NCBI GenBank assembly: GCA_947446285.1
Contig: CANFGH010000018.1
Coordinates: forward strand, 1 to 41,199
Direction of reading: 5' to 3'
Origin: Chloroflexota bacterium
Lineage (GTDB): Bacteria > Chloroflexota > UBA11872 > UBA12225
Length of the DNA: 41,199 nucleotides
Shown here: positions 1-6,962 of the stretch, one piece after another
How positions within the stretch are numbered: position 1 is the stretch's first letter
How the letters are laid out: the number at the start of each line of letters is the position of its first letter
Program-made: the position numbers and the translations under genes
Notes under the pieces: generated by a model
Databases searched by the model: none
What the model was told of the DNA's origin: nothing
Seen by the model: the letters and a program-made list of their open reading frames with translations, nothing else

Positions 1-264
1 GCCGACGCACCGCATGCCGAGGCCCACGCCGACGCACCGCATGTCGAGGCCCATGCCGACGCACCGCATGCCGAGGCCCACGCCGACGCACCGCATGTCG
101 AGGCCCATGCCGACGCACCGCATGCCGAGGCCCACGCCGACGCACCGCATGTCGAGGTCCACGCCGACGCACCGCATGCCGAGGCCCATGCCGACGCACC
201 GCATGCCGAGGCCCACGCCGACGCACCGCATGCCGAGGCCCACGCCGACGCACCGCATGCCGAG
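1..264. repeat. 27-bp tandem repeat, about 9.8 copies
   Basis: The unit begins GCCGACGCACCGCATG and is 27 bp long, so it keeps the reading frame. Copies differ at only a few fixed positions. The first copies alternate between two variants (GCC/GTC, CAC/CAT), giving a 54-bp higher-order period. The last three copies are nearly identical. There are no spacers, so this is not a CRISPR array. It most likely encodes the repeated tail of the gene that enters from the left. Confidence 0.9.
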
Positions 265-285
265 GATGCCTCACCGAAGGCCTGA
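1..285 (+). CDS. 3' end of a gene encoding a His/Ala/Asp/Glu nonapeptide-repeat tail (5' end outside window)
   Basis: Frame 1 is open from the first base of the window to a TGA at 283-285. It reads as about ten copies of a nine-residue unit, A-D-A-P-H-A-E-A-H, ending D-A-S-P-K-A. I prefer this frame to the other open one, which would give an Arg/Pro/Met-rich protein. Here the differences between copies are either silent (CAC/CAT for His) or conservative (GCC/GTC for Ala/Val), and the tail is acidic and His-rich, as in low-complexity or metal-binding tails. The N-terminal domain lies outside the window, so no function can be given. A role in binding nickel, zinc or copper through the many histidines is only a guess. 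Confidence 0.5.
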   Translation, partial: ADAPHAEAHADAPHVEAHADAPHAEAHADAPHVEAHADAPHAEAHADAPHVEVHADAPHAEAHADAPHAEAHADAPHAEAHADAPHAEDASPKA

Positions 286-314
286 GAACGCATTGACCGC
301 CGACCGGGGTTATG

Positions 315-923
315 TCAAGCCGGCGGCGGTTCGTCCTCGATCACCGCACCCGCCCGCTGGTGCGTTTCCCGCCACCGCTTCTCGAGCTCATGCAGCCGCG
401 CCTCGATGACATCGGTCGGCAACCCGGTCGTCACCAGAGCCTTGCGGATATTCGATGCCCGTGACTGCCACTCCGCTTCGGCAGCCGAGGCCTTTTCGGC
501 CGTGGCGACGATCGACTGCAGATGCCTTGACACCGCCCGGACCGGGTCGACTATCGCATCGAAGATATCCGGTGCGTCCAGTCCCTGATTGGGTACGTCA
601 TTGCCGTCTGGACCTGACGGCGCAGGCGGGGAATACGTCAGCCATCCGCGCAGGATTCCAGGCGCAACCTGGACCGGCACCAACGCAATCTGGCCGGTAC
701 CCGGGGGCAGGGTTCCGGGTCCGGGCGAATGGCTTCCGGCAACTGGCGATGAGGGATCGGCCATGTCCAGCGACCGGTCAGCGCAGGCAAATGCTACGGA
801 CCATTCGGAGCGGTGCGTCACCAACAGACCGGCCCCGCGCAGGATGGCTTCGAACTGGTCGAGGGTATCCGGTGCGGGGCCAGCGAGGAACAGCACCGCT
901 TCCTGGAGGCGAGTGCGGTTCAC
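315..923 (-). CDS. Hypothetical protein with C-terminal helical region
   Basis: This is a 202-residue protein that I do not recognise. Residues 1-60 look like a compact alpha/beta segment. Residues 60-110 are rich in Pro, Gly and Ser and are probably a linker. Residues 115-195 are strongly helical and charged and could form a coiled coil, ending in a run of E, D and P. There is no signal peptide or membrane segment. The gene starts 5 bp after the stop of the small basic-protein gene upstream (929-1246), so the two are probably co-transcribed. It ends about 30 bp from the end of the convergent repeat-tail gene. Confidence 0.6.
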   Translation of the reverse strand: MNRTRLQEAVLFLAGPAPDTLDQFEAILRGAGLLVTHRSEWSVAFACADRSLDMADPSSPVAGSHSPGPGTLPPGTGQIALVPVQVAPGILRGWLTYSPPAPSGPDGNDVPNQGLDAPDIFDAIVDPVRAVSRHLQSIVATAEKASAAEAEWQSRASNIRKALVTTGLPTDVIEARLHELEKRWRETHQRAGAVIEDEPPPA

Positions 924-928
924 CGGGA

Positions 929-1246
929 TCAGTGACGCTTGGAGGCCCGGGTGGCCTTTGCCTTCTCGACGCGCGCACGGCGCGCCTCAGGCGAAAGGTT
1001 GACTTTTCGTCGCTCCTTGGGCACGACCTTGAAGCGCACGTTGTCCTCGCTGGAGACAATCCGTGCGAGGCGGATCCCAAGCAGGTCGGCGGACTTGTTG
1101 AAGGCACGCATGACTTTCCGGGTGGTTTCGCCAGGCTTGAGGGGTACCTCGCACACCTCGCTGAGGACTCGCTTCTTGAGAAATGCAACATATTCACTCA
1201 AGTCTTCGGTGACGGTTCCGATGACTGCCTTGCTGAAGTCAGGCAT
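929..1246 (-). CDS. Small basic protein of unknown function
   Basis: This encodes 105 residues. I place the start at the ATG at 1246 (M-P-D-F-S-K) because AGGAG lies 7 bases upstream; a longer reading from 1306 would not have this site. The C-terminal third is very basic, with many Arg, Lys and Ala, which suggests binding to RNA, DNA or the ribosome. The N-terminal part (about residues 1-70) looks like a small folded domain with a central E-Y-V-A-F-L-K-K helix. No family can be named with confidence. It is the first gene of a two-gene unit with the 202-residue protein. Confidence 0.65.
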   Translation of the reverse strand: MPDFSKAVIGTVTEDLSEYVAFLKKRVLSEVCEVPLKPGETTRKVMRAFNKSADLLGIRLARIVSSEDNVRFKVVPKERRKVNLSPEARRARVEKAKATRASKRH

Positions 1247-1354
1247 GTTTGCTCTCCTCGCTCCACTATGTAACGGAATGTGATGTCTCCCTCTATGAGC
1301 GATCAATCACGTCCGCACCAAGTGTATACGGTTTCTCTTACGACAAGCAATACG

Positions 1355-1456
1355 ATGTCGCCGGAAATCACCGATTTCGACGCCCGCATGACGGCCGCGC
1401 GTGTGTGCGAGGCGCGCGAAACGTTACGCTACGACCGAAAGAATTCCATGGGATGA
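1355..1456 (+). CDS. Possible 33-residue upstream ORF coupled to the acetyltransferase gene
   Basis: A short open frame begins M-S-P-E-I-T-D-F-D and ends in TGA at 1454-1456. Its stop overlaps the ATG at 1453 of the next gene (ATGA), the arrangement seen in translationally coupled genes. No good ribosome-binding site is visible before its ATG. It may be a small leader protein, a remnant, or chance. Its residues look protein-like but match nothing I know. Confidence 0.25.
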   Translation: MSPEITDFDARMTAARVCEARETLRYDRKNSMG

Positions 1457-1995
1457 CTCAGGTTCGTTCACCTCGGGATCAGCAAGGCGGGACCGCGAGT
1501 CTGCCCGATGATCTCCCTGCAGACGTGCGTTTCAGACCCGCGCTGCTTGAGGAGGAACACGCCATCGTGGCAGTGCGTCGCGCGAGTGGCTGGACGGCCG
1601 ACACCGTTGGGCAACAGTTCCGCGCGATGGTTGAGGGACGCCGGGAGATCTGGATTGCGGAGTGCGATGGGTACCTCGTGGGGACACTCACGATCGAGTG
1701 GGCTGCCGAGGATCGCCACCTGGCTGATGGGACGGACATTGCCCACATTTCGAACCTAGTGGTGCACCCGTACTACCGGCATCGGGGCATCGCGCGAGGC
1801 CTGCTGACCTCGGCAGAACGCACCGCCCGGACCCGTCATTTCCGTGCGATGACCATCGGCGTGGACGAGGGAAACATCTACGCCCGCGAGCTCTACGAGC
1901 GGCGCGGGTACCGGTGGATCAAGGACCTGTTCGCACCGTGGGGACGGATCCACATCCTCGGACGGCATATCGGAACGGTCGGTCTCACGAGTTAG
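1453..1995 (+). CDS. GNAT-family N-acetyltransferase
   Basis: This 180-residue protein has the Gcn5-related acetyltransferase fold. Motif A, the acetyl-CoA pyrophosphate loop, is clear: a beta strand I-S-N-L-V-V-H-P followed by R-H-R-G-I-A-R-G-L-L. Downstream there is a typical motif B, with a strand ending I-G-V-D-E-G-N and then A-R-E-L-Y-E-R-R-G-Y-R. It should transfer acetyl from acetyl-CoA to an amine, but the substrate cannot be told. The frame is open further upstream to 1249. I chose ATG 1453 because the homologous region starts after it and it overlaps the stop of a small upstream ORF. It is convergent with the methyltransferase gene and overlaps it by 11 bp. Confidence 0.85.
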   Translation: MTQVRSPRDQQGGTASLPDDLPADVRFRPALLEEEHAIVAVRRASGWTADTVGQQFRAMVEGRREIWIAECDGYLVGTLTIEWAAEDRHLADGTDIAHISNLVVHPYYRHRGIARGLLTSAERTARTRHFRAMTIGVDEGNIYARELYERRGYRWIKDLFAPWGRIHILGRHIGTVGLTS

Positions 1996-2896
1996 GTCCC
2001 GGAAGGTCGTCCGCCCTCGGTTCAGCACCGGCTGGGCCGATTCCCGAATAGCGGTGCAGGCGGACGGTGGCACGACCGGAGTCGGCGGGCCACGGATCAC
2101 GGGTGACGGTGTTGGTGTCGCGAATCCACCCGGCATCGTCGGTCTCCTGGACGAACTTCCGGCTGGTGGTGCGTCCCGGTTCGGCAAGCCAGACCGCTCC
2201 ACTTGGTCCCACCAGACGGTGCAGGATGGTGAACAGGACCGCGATGTCCTCGGGTTCGTAGAGGACATCGGCCGCGACGACGAGATCGTACGGGCCACCG
2301 GCGATGAGCGCGTCGCGACCCACATCGGTCCGCCAATCGGCAAGTCGTGTCCGGATGGTGCCGGCACGGACCCCGGCGCCGTGGGGTGGGTTCTGCGTAC
2401 CTGCGCGGAGGGCGTTGTACCGGCAGAACGCGAGGGTTTCGCCCCAGCAGTCGACGACAGTGAGCCGGGCACCAGCGCGCACGAGGGCCATGGCGGTGAT
2501 GCCGAGGCCGCACCCGAGTTCGATGACCCGGGCACCGGCGACGCTGCCGGGTTCGGCAACGACCGCCTCGGCGACGGCAAGTCCGCTGGCCCACGGCGTT
2601 GCCCAGTAGGGCATGTGCCAACCACCCGACGACGTTGCCCCGGATTGCGAGCCCTCGGCGGCCTTGGTGGCCTGTTGACGGGCGAAGGCGCGGGCAGTCT
2701 GGTCCAGTACGGCATCCGGATCGGCGGGGGCGAGGACCAGGTAGGGCGCGGGCACCCCCTGGATGGACACCTCGAGTTCGCGCACGGCGTGATGGCGCTG
2801 AATCCGCCACCGGAGGTGAGGAAGGGCGCCCGCGTTCACGAGACCGACCGAGTTGCCGGAGATTGCCCAGTCTCCCAGCAAGGCTGAGACCCCCAC
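1985..2896 (-). CDS. Class I SAM-dependent methyltransferase (Methyltransf_16 / ETFB-lysine-methyltransferase-like)
   Basis: This is a 303-residue protein. The SAM-binding core is visible: motif I V-I-E-L-G-C-G-L-G-I, an acidic end of strand 2 (V-V-D), and a post-I motif Y-D-L-V-V-A-A-D-V-L-Y-E. The D-V-L-Y-E motif and the W-x-x-G-x-A-V-A-E segment before the core match the METTL family of protein-lysine methyltransferases (PF10294), whose bacterial members modify proteins such as ETF-beta or ribosomal proteins. That family assignment is by pattern and the substrate is unknown. About 90 residues precede the core and probably hold a substrate-recognition domain. The 3' end overlaps the GNAT gene by 11 bp. 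Confidence 0.8.
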   Translation of the reverse strand: MGVSALLGDWAISGNSVGLVNAGALPHLRWRIQRHHAVRELEVSIQGVPAPYLVLAPADPDAVLDQTARAFARQQATKAAEGSQSGATSSGGWHMPYWATPWASGLAVAEAVVAEPGSVAGARVIELGCGLGITAMALVRAGARLTVVDCWGETLAFCRYNALRAGTQNPPHGAGVRAGTIRTRLADWRTDVGRDALIAGGPYDLVVAADVLYEPEDIAVLFTILHRLVGPSGAVWLAEPGRTTSRKFVQETDDAGWIRDTNTVTRDPWPADSGRATVRLHRYSGIGPAGAEPRADDLPGPNS

Positions 2897-3431
2897 ATCC
2901 CCCGTTGCGACGGGCTTGGGCGGTGACGGAAAGCTGTCTGGTGGCTACGGCCTCCCCACCTTGATGCGGCCAGTTTCGGGTCGCCACCCCTGCCTGACAG
3001 GGAACGCGAGACTAGGCGCTCGAACGACCGGGATAGCGACGGGGTAGGTTCCACCCTGGTCCGCGGGCGTCCTGGCGCGCATGTTCCTTGTCGTTCCCGC
3101 GGTGCACCCCCGATGCGGAAGCTTTCCGATCGATGGGTGGGCCTGGGTGAAGCCTGACGGGGGATGTCTCGACTGAGACGAGGGCTGGAACCAAAGCGGT
3201 CCGAGTGGGCAGGGATGCCCGCGGACCAAGGTGCCTCGAGGCCATCACCTCCCCACCCTGATCCCGACAGTTTTTGGTCGCCGGCCATGCGTTGCCACGG
3301 GAGCGGCGAGACGGGGGTGGATGACCGAGGACCATGGCGCCAACTGCATCCCATCGACCGGAACCCCCGACCCCCAGCCCCTCCCCCGTTGCGACGGGAG
3401 AGGGGAGTGGAAACCCGCGGACCGCGACGGA
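2897..3431. repeat. Repeat-filled intergenic region of about 535 bp
   Basis: I see no convincing gene here. The region is a mosaic of short repeats that recur elsewhere in the window. There are two divergent copies of a segment with C-C-T-C-C-C-C-A-C-C and G-G-T-C-G-C-C (about 2943-2986 and 3240-3284). There are two copies of a GGATGCCCGCGGACCA motif in opposite orientations (about 3050-3085 and 3207-3236). There is a palindrome CCCCTCCCCCG-loop-CGGGAGAGGGG at 3378-3405. Short open frames in this region translate the repeats and are not likely to be genes. Confidence 0.7.
3378..3405. repeat. REP-like palindrome after the mmsA-like gene
   Basis: Arms CCCCTCCCCCG (3378-3388) and CGGGAGAGGGG (3395-3405) pair over 11 bp with one mismatch around the loop TTGCGA. 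It lies 27 bp after the stop of the dehydrogenase gene, so it could act as an mRNA-stabilising hairpin or weak terminator. Relatives occur at 25497-25522, 32787-32814, 32196-32215 and, degraded, at 9166-9192. Confidence 0.7.
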
Positions 3432-4913
3432 TCAGAACCACCGCTCGATGTAGACCTTCTTGTCGGTGAAGAACTCGACGGCATCGCGTCCCTGGCCATG
3501 CAGGGTTCCGAAGAAGCTCTGCTTCATGCCGGCGAACGGGAAGAACGCCATGGCGGCGGCGACGCCGACATTGATGCCGATGTTGCCGGCAACGACCTTG
3601 AAGCGGAAATCACGAGCGGCCTTGCCACTGCCGGTATAGAGACTGGCAGCGTTGCCGAACGGGCTGGCGTTGATCCAGTCGATTGCAGCGTCCAGGGTCG
3701 GGACGTTCGCGACCGAGAGGACGGGGCCGAAGATCTCGGTCTCGGCCAGCGCGTTGTCGGGCTTGACCCCGTCGAAGATGGTGGGGCCGACGAAGTATCC
3801 GCCGGCATTCGGCCCGGCGACGGATGGGTGACGCCCGTCGAGCACAAGGTGTGCGCCCGAGGCGACACCGGCATCGATCGCCTTGAAGATGCGGTCGCGC
3901 GAGGCACCGGAGATGACTGGACCGACATCGATCGCCGGATCGGCGCCATCGCCCACCTTGAGGTTTCGGCTGATGGAAAGCAGTCCGTCCATCGCCTTGT
4001 CATGGGCGTCGCCAACGGTCAGCAGGATGCTGCCAGCCAGGCACCGCTGTCCGGCGGCTCCGAAGCACGACCCGATGATGTTGGTGATGGCCGGGGTGAC
4101 GAGCGGCACGGCATCGGGCATGACAACGAGGGCGTTCTTTGCCCCGCCCTGCGCCTGCACGCGCTTGCCATTCGCCGATGCGCGGGAGTAGATGTACTTG
4201 GCAACCGGCGACGATCCCACGAAGCTGATCCCCTGGATGCGGGGGTCATCAAGGAGGGCATCGACGGCATCTCGCTGGCCCTGGACCATGTTGACGACCC
4301 CGGAGGGAAAGCCGCACTGGTCGATCAGTTCGAAGATGCGGACCAGGACGAGCGGATCCTGCTCGGAGGGCTTGATGATGTACGGATTGCCACAGGCGAC
4401 GGCGTACGGCCAGAACCAGAACGGCACCATCAGGGGGAAATTGAACGGGACGACGGCAGCGAAGACCCCCAGTGGCTGGCGGATCATGTGTTCGTCGATG
4501 CCCCGGGCGGCGCCATCCTCGAGGCCGTAGCCCATCATGAGGGTGGGGATGCCACAGGCAACCTCGACGTTCTCGATTGCCCGCCGGACCTCGCCTCGCG
4601 CATCGTCGATGGTCTTGCCGTGATCGAGCGTGATCAGTTGGGCGAGTTCCTCGAAGTGGGCTTCCATGAGGTGCTTGAGGCGGAATAACGGACGTGCACG
4701 CTCGACCGGGGGCGTGGCACGCCATGCCGGGAAGGCGGCCTGGGCAACCTCGACGGCGTGCGCAACATCGGCCGGGGTGGAGATGCCAATCTCGGAGATG
4801 GCATGCCCGGTAGCCGGGTTGGTGATTTGGGCGCGTCCGCCAGACGGGTCGGTCCAGTGACCGCCGACGTAGTTCCGGACAAGTGCGGGGACGTCGAGAT
4901 GTGCCTTGGTCAT
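3432..4913 (-). CDS. mmsA: Methylmalonate-semialdehyde dehydrogenase (CoA-acylating) family
   Basis: This 493-residue protein is the usual length for the family. Like other ALDH-fold enzymes it has the oxyanion Asn158 in P-F-N-F-P and the catalytic Cys291 in A-G-Q-R-C-L-A-G-S. At the position of the usual general-base Glu it has Asn260 in G-G-A-K-N. That substitution marks the CoA-dependent MmsA/IolA branch, which makes an acyl-CoA from methylmalonate or malonate semialdehyde with NAD+. The family works in valine, beta-alanine or inositol breakdown. I place the start at ATG 4913 (M-T-K-A-H-L); about 35 extra upstream residues are open but look non-coding. A purine-rich GGAAGG site lies upstream. 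An SDR gene on the same strand lies 180 bp upstream and may be co-transcribed. Confidence 0.9.
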   Translation of the reverse strand: MTKAHLDVPALVRNYVGGHWTDPSGGRAQITNPATGHAISEIGISTPADVAHAVEVAQAAFPAWRATPPVERARPLFRLKHLMEAHFEELAQLITLDHGKTIDDARGEVRRAIENVEVACGIPTLMMGYGLEDGAARGIDEHMIRQPLGVFAAVVPFNFPLMVPFWFWPYAVACGNPYIIKPSEQDPLVLVRIFELIDQCGFPSGVVNMVQGQRDAVDALLDDPRIQGISFVGSSPVAKYIYSRASANGKRVQAQGGAKNALVVMPDAVPLVTPAITNIIGSCFGAAGQRCLAGSILLTVGDAHDKAMDGLLSISRNLKVGDGADPAIDVGPVISGASRDRIFKAIDAGVASGAHLVLDGRHPSVAGPNAGGYFVGPTIFDGVKPDNALAETEIFGPVLSVANVPTLDAAIDWINASPFGNAASLYTGSGKAARDFRFKVVAGNIGINVGVAAAMAFFPFAGMKQSFFGTLHGQGRDAVEFFTDKKVYIERWF

Positions 4914-5033
4914 TCCCTCATTCCTTCCTAATGGCGCCTCTCCGCGCCCGCGTCCGATCTCGGCGGGGTTGCGCTGGGAGGCAGACTGTTGCATGGCCAC
5001 ACGCCCCAACCCCATCACTCATGATGCATAGGC

Positions 5034-5062
5034 GGGCACGGATGCCAGCGGACCCACACTGC
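5034..5062. repeat. Copy of the GGATGCCCGCGGACCA interspersed repeat (degenerate)
   Basis: The segment GGCACGGATGCCAGCGGACC followed by CACACTGCCCC matches the repeat found at 5896-5929 and 3207-3236 with a few substitutions. It lies just after the stop of the SDR gene on the minus strand. Confidence 0.65.
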
Positions 5063-5093
5063 CCCACACCGCGTGATGTCCTTGTGCTCCGTG

Positions 5094-5849
5094 TCAGCGC
5101 ATCTCACGTCCGCCGTCGACGACGGTGATGTCTCCAGTCAGGAACGTCGCGTGGGTTGCGTACCCGACGATCACCCCGGCGACATCCTCCGGACCGGCCG
5201 CGCGGCCCATCGGGGCCTCCTTCCCGTAGCGTTCGACGTGGTCCTCGCGCCCGGCAACCCACCGTGTGGTGACGATGCCCGGGGCGACGGCGTTCACCCG
5301 GATGTCGGGGGCAAGCCCCTTGGCGAGGGACTTCGTCAGGGTAATCAGGGCGCCCTTGGAGACGGCGTACGGGATCGAACTGCCCCCACCGGTCAGGCCG
5401 GAAATGGAGGCGACATTGACAATGAGCCCACCACCGCGGGCACGCATGGATGCAACGACGGCGCGTGCGGCGTAGAAGGCGCCCTTGACATTCAGGTTCA
5501 GGATGTCGTTCCAGTCGTCGTCGGTGATGTCGTCAACGTCGGCAAGCGGCACGAAACGGGTGCGTCCGGCATTGTTGACTAGGATGTCAACGCCGCCGAG
5601 ATGAGTTACCGTCTCGGCGACGAGGTGCTTGACCTGGGCCTCATCGGAACAGTCGCCCTGGACAAGGAGCGTGCGGACGCCGAGGGCAGCGCAGGCATCG
5701 CGGGTCGCCTCGGCCTCGGTTTGCGACCGCGAGTAGTTGACGACGACGTCGGCACCCTCGCGGGCGAGCCCGATTGCCGTCGCCGCACCGATGCCGGTCG
5801 CCGAACCGGTGACGATAGCCACCTTGCCGGCCAGTCTTCCCGTACTCAT
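5094..5849 (-). CDS. SDR-family oxidoreductase (FabG-like, probably NADP-dependent)
   Basis: This is a 251-residue classical short-chain dehydrogenase. It has the nucleotide-binding T-G-S-A-T-G-I-G turn, N-N-A-G, the catalytic Ser in V-A-S-I-S and the Y-A-V-S-K active site. It ends V-D-G-G. Strand 2 ends V-N-Y-S-R, without an acidic residue and with a nearby Arg, which favours NADP(H). The start is ATG 5849 with AAGGAA 8 bases upstream. A longer reading to 5921 would translate an interspersed repeat (M-V-R-G-H-P-C-P-L) and is an artefact. The substrate is unknown; the neighbouring mmsA-like gene and other SDRs suggest sugar or acyl metabolism. Confidence 0.88.
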   Translation of the reverse strand: MSTGRLAGKVAIVTGSATGIGAATAIGLAREGADVVVNYSRSQTEAEATRDACAALGVRTLLVQGDCSDEAQVKHLVAETVTHLGGVDILVNNAGRTRFVPLADVDDITDDDWNDILNLNVKGAFYAARAVVASMRARGGGLIVNVASISGLTGGGSSIPYAVSKGALITLTKSLAKGLAPDIRVNAVAPGIVTTRWVAGREDHVERYGKEAPMGRAAGPEDVAGVIVGYATHATFLTGDITVVDGGREMR

Positions 5850-5895
5850 CCCACGTTCCTTCCAGTGATCACTGCGTCCCCGCCCCCTGCGCGCA

Positions 5896-5929
5896 AGCGG
5901 GCAAGGATGCCCGCGGACCACAGTGCCCC
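5896..5929. repeat. Copy of the GGATGCCCGCGGACCA interspersed repeat
   Basis: GGGCAAGGATGCCCGCGGAC followed by CACAGTGCCCC is the clearest copy in the window. It sits between two divergent SDR genes. The inner part GGATGCCCGCGG has partial dyad symmetry. Other copies are at 3207-3236, 5034-5062 and, inverted, at about 3050-3085. Confidence 0.75.
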
Positions 5930-6123
5930 ACTACGCCACCTGTTTCTTAATGATCTTCGCCAGACCGGTAGCATAGCGACGCGCATCTGGAATCTGCACC
6001 AAAGGGGTCTGGGCTGCGCGGTCGAGTGTACCGCGGAGCGGGTTCCGGCACTCCCGCAACACCGACGAGGCGCGCAGGGATGCTGCCGACGATGGGCGGA
6101 CGCGTGAGCCAGGAGGGATCTTT

Positions 6124-6915
6124 ATGGAACCGACCCAGATGCTTTCGGGCAAGGTGGTGATCGTGACCGGGGCAGCCGGCGCGATCGGCAAGGCGATTGC
6201 GATGCACCTCGCATTGGATGGTGCGCGTGTCGCGGTTGCCGACCTACGCGTGGACGCGGCCCAGGCCGTTGTCACCGACATCCGCGCTGCTGGTGGCGAT
6301 GCGTGGGCGACTTCGGTTGACGTGACCGAGGACGATGGGCCGTCGATGATGGTGGACGCGGTCGTCGGCCACTTCGGACGACTCGATGCCATGATCGCGA
6401 ATGCCGGGATCCTGACAATCAACCCGATTCTCGACATGCCGGTGGCTGAATGGGATCGCACCTTTTCCGTCAACACCCGCGGGGTCTTCCTCTGCTTCCA
6501 GGCGGCGGCCCGCCATCTGGTCAAGCAGGACCAGGGAGGCCGGCTGATCGCGACCGCGTCGATCGCAGCGAAGATCGGGTCGCCCTACCAGGCGCACTAC
6601 CAGGCGAGCAAGTCGGCAATCCTGGGGCTTGTCCGTAGCGCGGCGTGGGAGTTCGGGCCGCACGGGATTACGGTCAACTGCTTCTGCCCCGGAAACGTCG
6701 ATACGCCAATGTGGGAGCTGATCGACCGTGAGCGTGGCGGACGCATGGGCAAGGCGCCGGGTGAACTCTTCAAGGAAGTCGCGTCGCGGTCCCCGCTTGG
6801 CCGCACGCGGGTGCCCGGCGACATTCCGCCACTCGTGAGTTTCCTGGTGTCGGACGGCAGTCGCGCCATTACGGGACAATCGATCAATGTCGACAATGGC
6901 GTCGTGATGTTCTGA
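6124..6915 (+). CDS. SDR-family oxidoreductase (probably NAD-dependent)
   Basis: This is a 263-residue classical SDR. The cofactor motif is T-G-A-A-G-A-I-G. Asp40 at the end of strand 2 (V-A-V-A-D) should select NAD(H). It has N-A-G in strand 4, Ser146 in T-A-S-I, and Tyr159 and Lys163 in Y-Q-A-S-K. The C-terminus reads D-N-G-V. AGGAGG lies 8 bases before the ATG, one of the best ribosome-binding sites in the window. A longer loop around residues 195-225 (E-R-G-G-R-M-G-K) probably covers the substrate. Related family members oxidise sugars, sugar alcohols or cyclic alcohols; the real substrate cannot be told. It is divergent from the preceding SDR. Confidence 0.88.
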   Translation: MEPTQMLSGKVVIVTGAAGAIGKAIAMHLALDGARVAVADLRVDAAQAVVTDIRAAGGDAWATSVDVTEDDGPSMMVDAVVGHFGRLDAMIANAGILTINPILDMPVAEWDRTFSVNTRGVFLCFQAAARHLVKQDQGGRLIATASIAAKIGSPYQAHYQASKSAILGLVRSAAWEFGPHGITVNCFCPGNVDTPMWELIDRERGGRMGKAPGELFKEVASRSPLGRTRVPGDIPPLVSFLVSDGSRAITGQSINVDNGVVMF

Positions 6916-6962
6916 CCCTGGAGAAGCGGGCAGGGATGGGGAGCCTCACCGGCACGCGACGT

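Noticed and set aside
1-264. CRISPR array
   Set aside because: The repeats are contiguous with no spacers and keep a reading frame.
14-409. Arg/Pro/Met-rich repeat protein in frame 2
   Set aside because: The reading has implausible composition, and variation between copies fits frame 1 better. It also runs into the convergent gene.
3231-4688. Long plus-strand frame of 485 codons
   Set aside because: It is antisense to the mmsA-like gene, with Asp/Gly/His-rich shadow composition.
5850-5921. N-terminal extension of the 5094-5849 SDR
   Set aside because: It translates an interspersed repeat; a good start with a ribosome-binding site exists at 5849.
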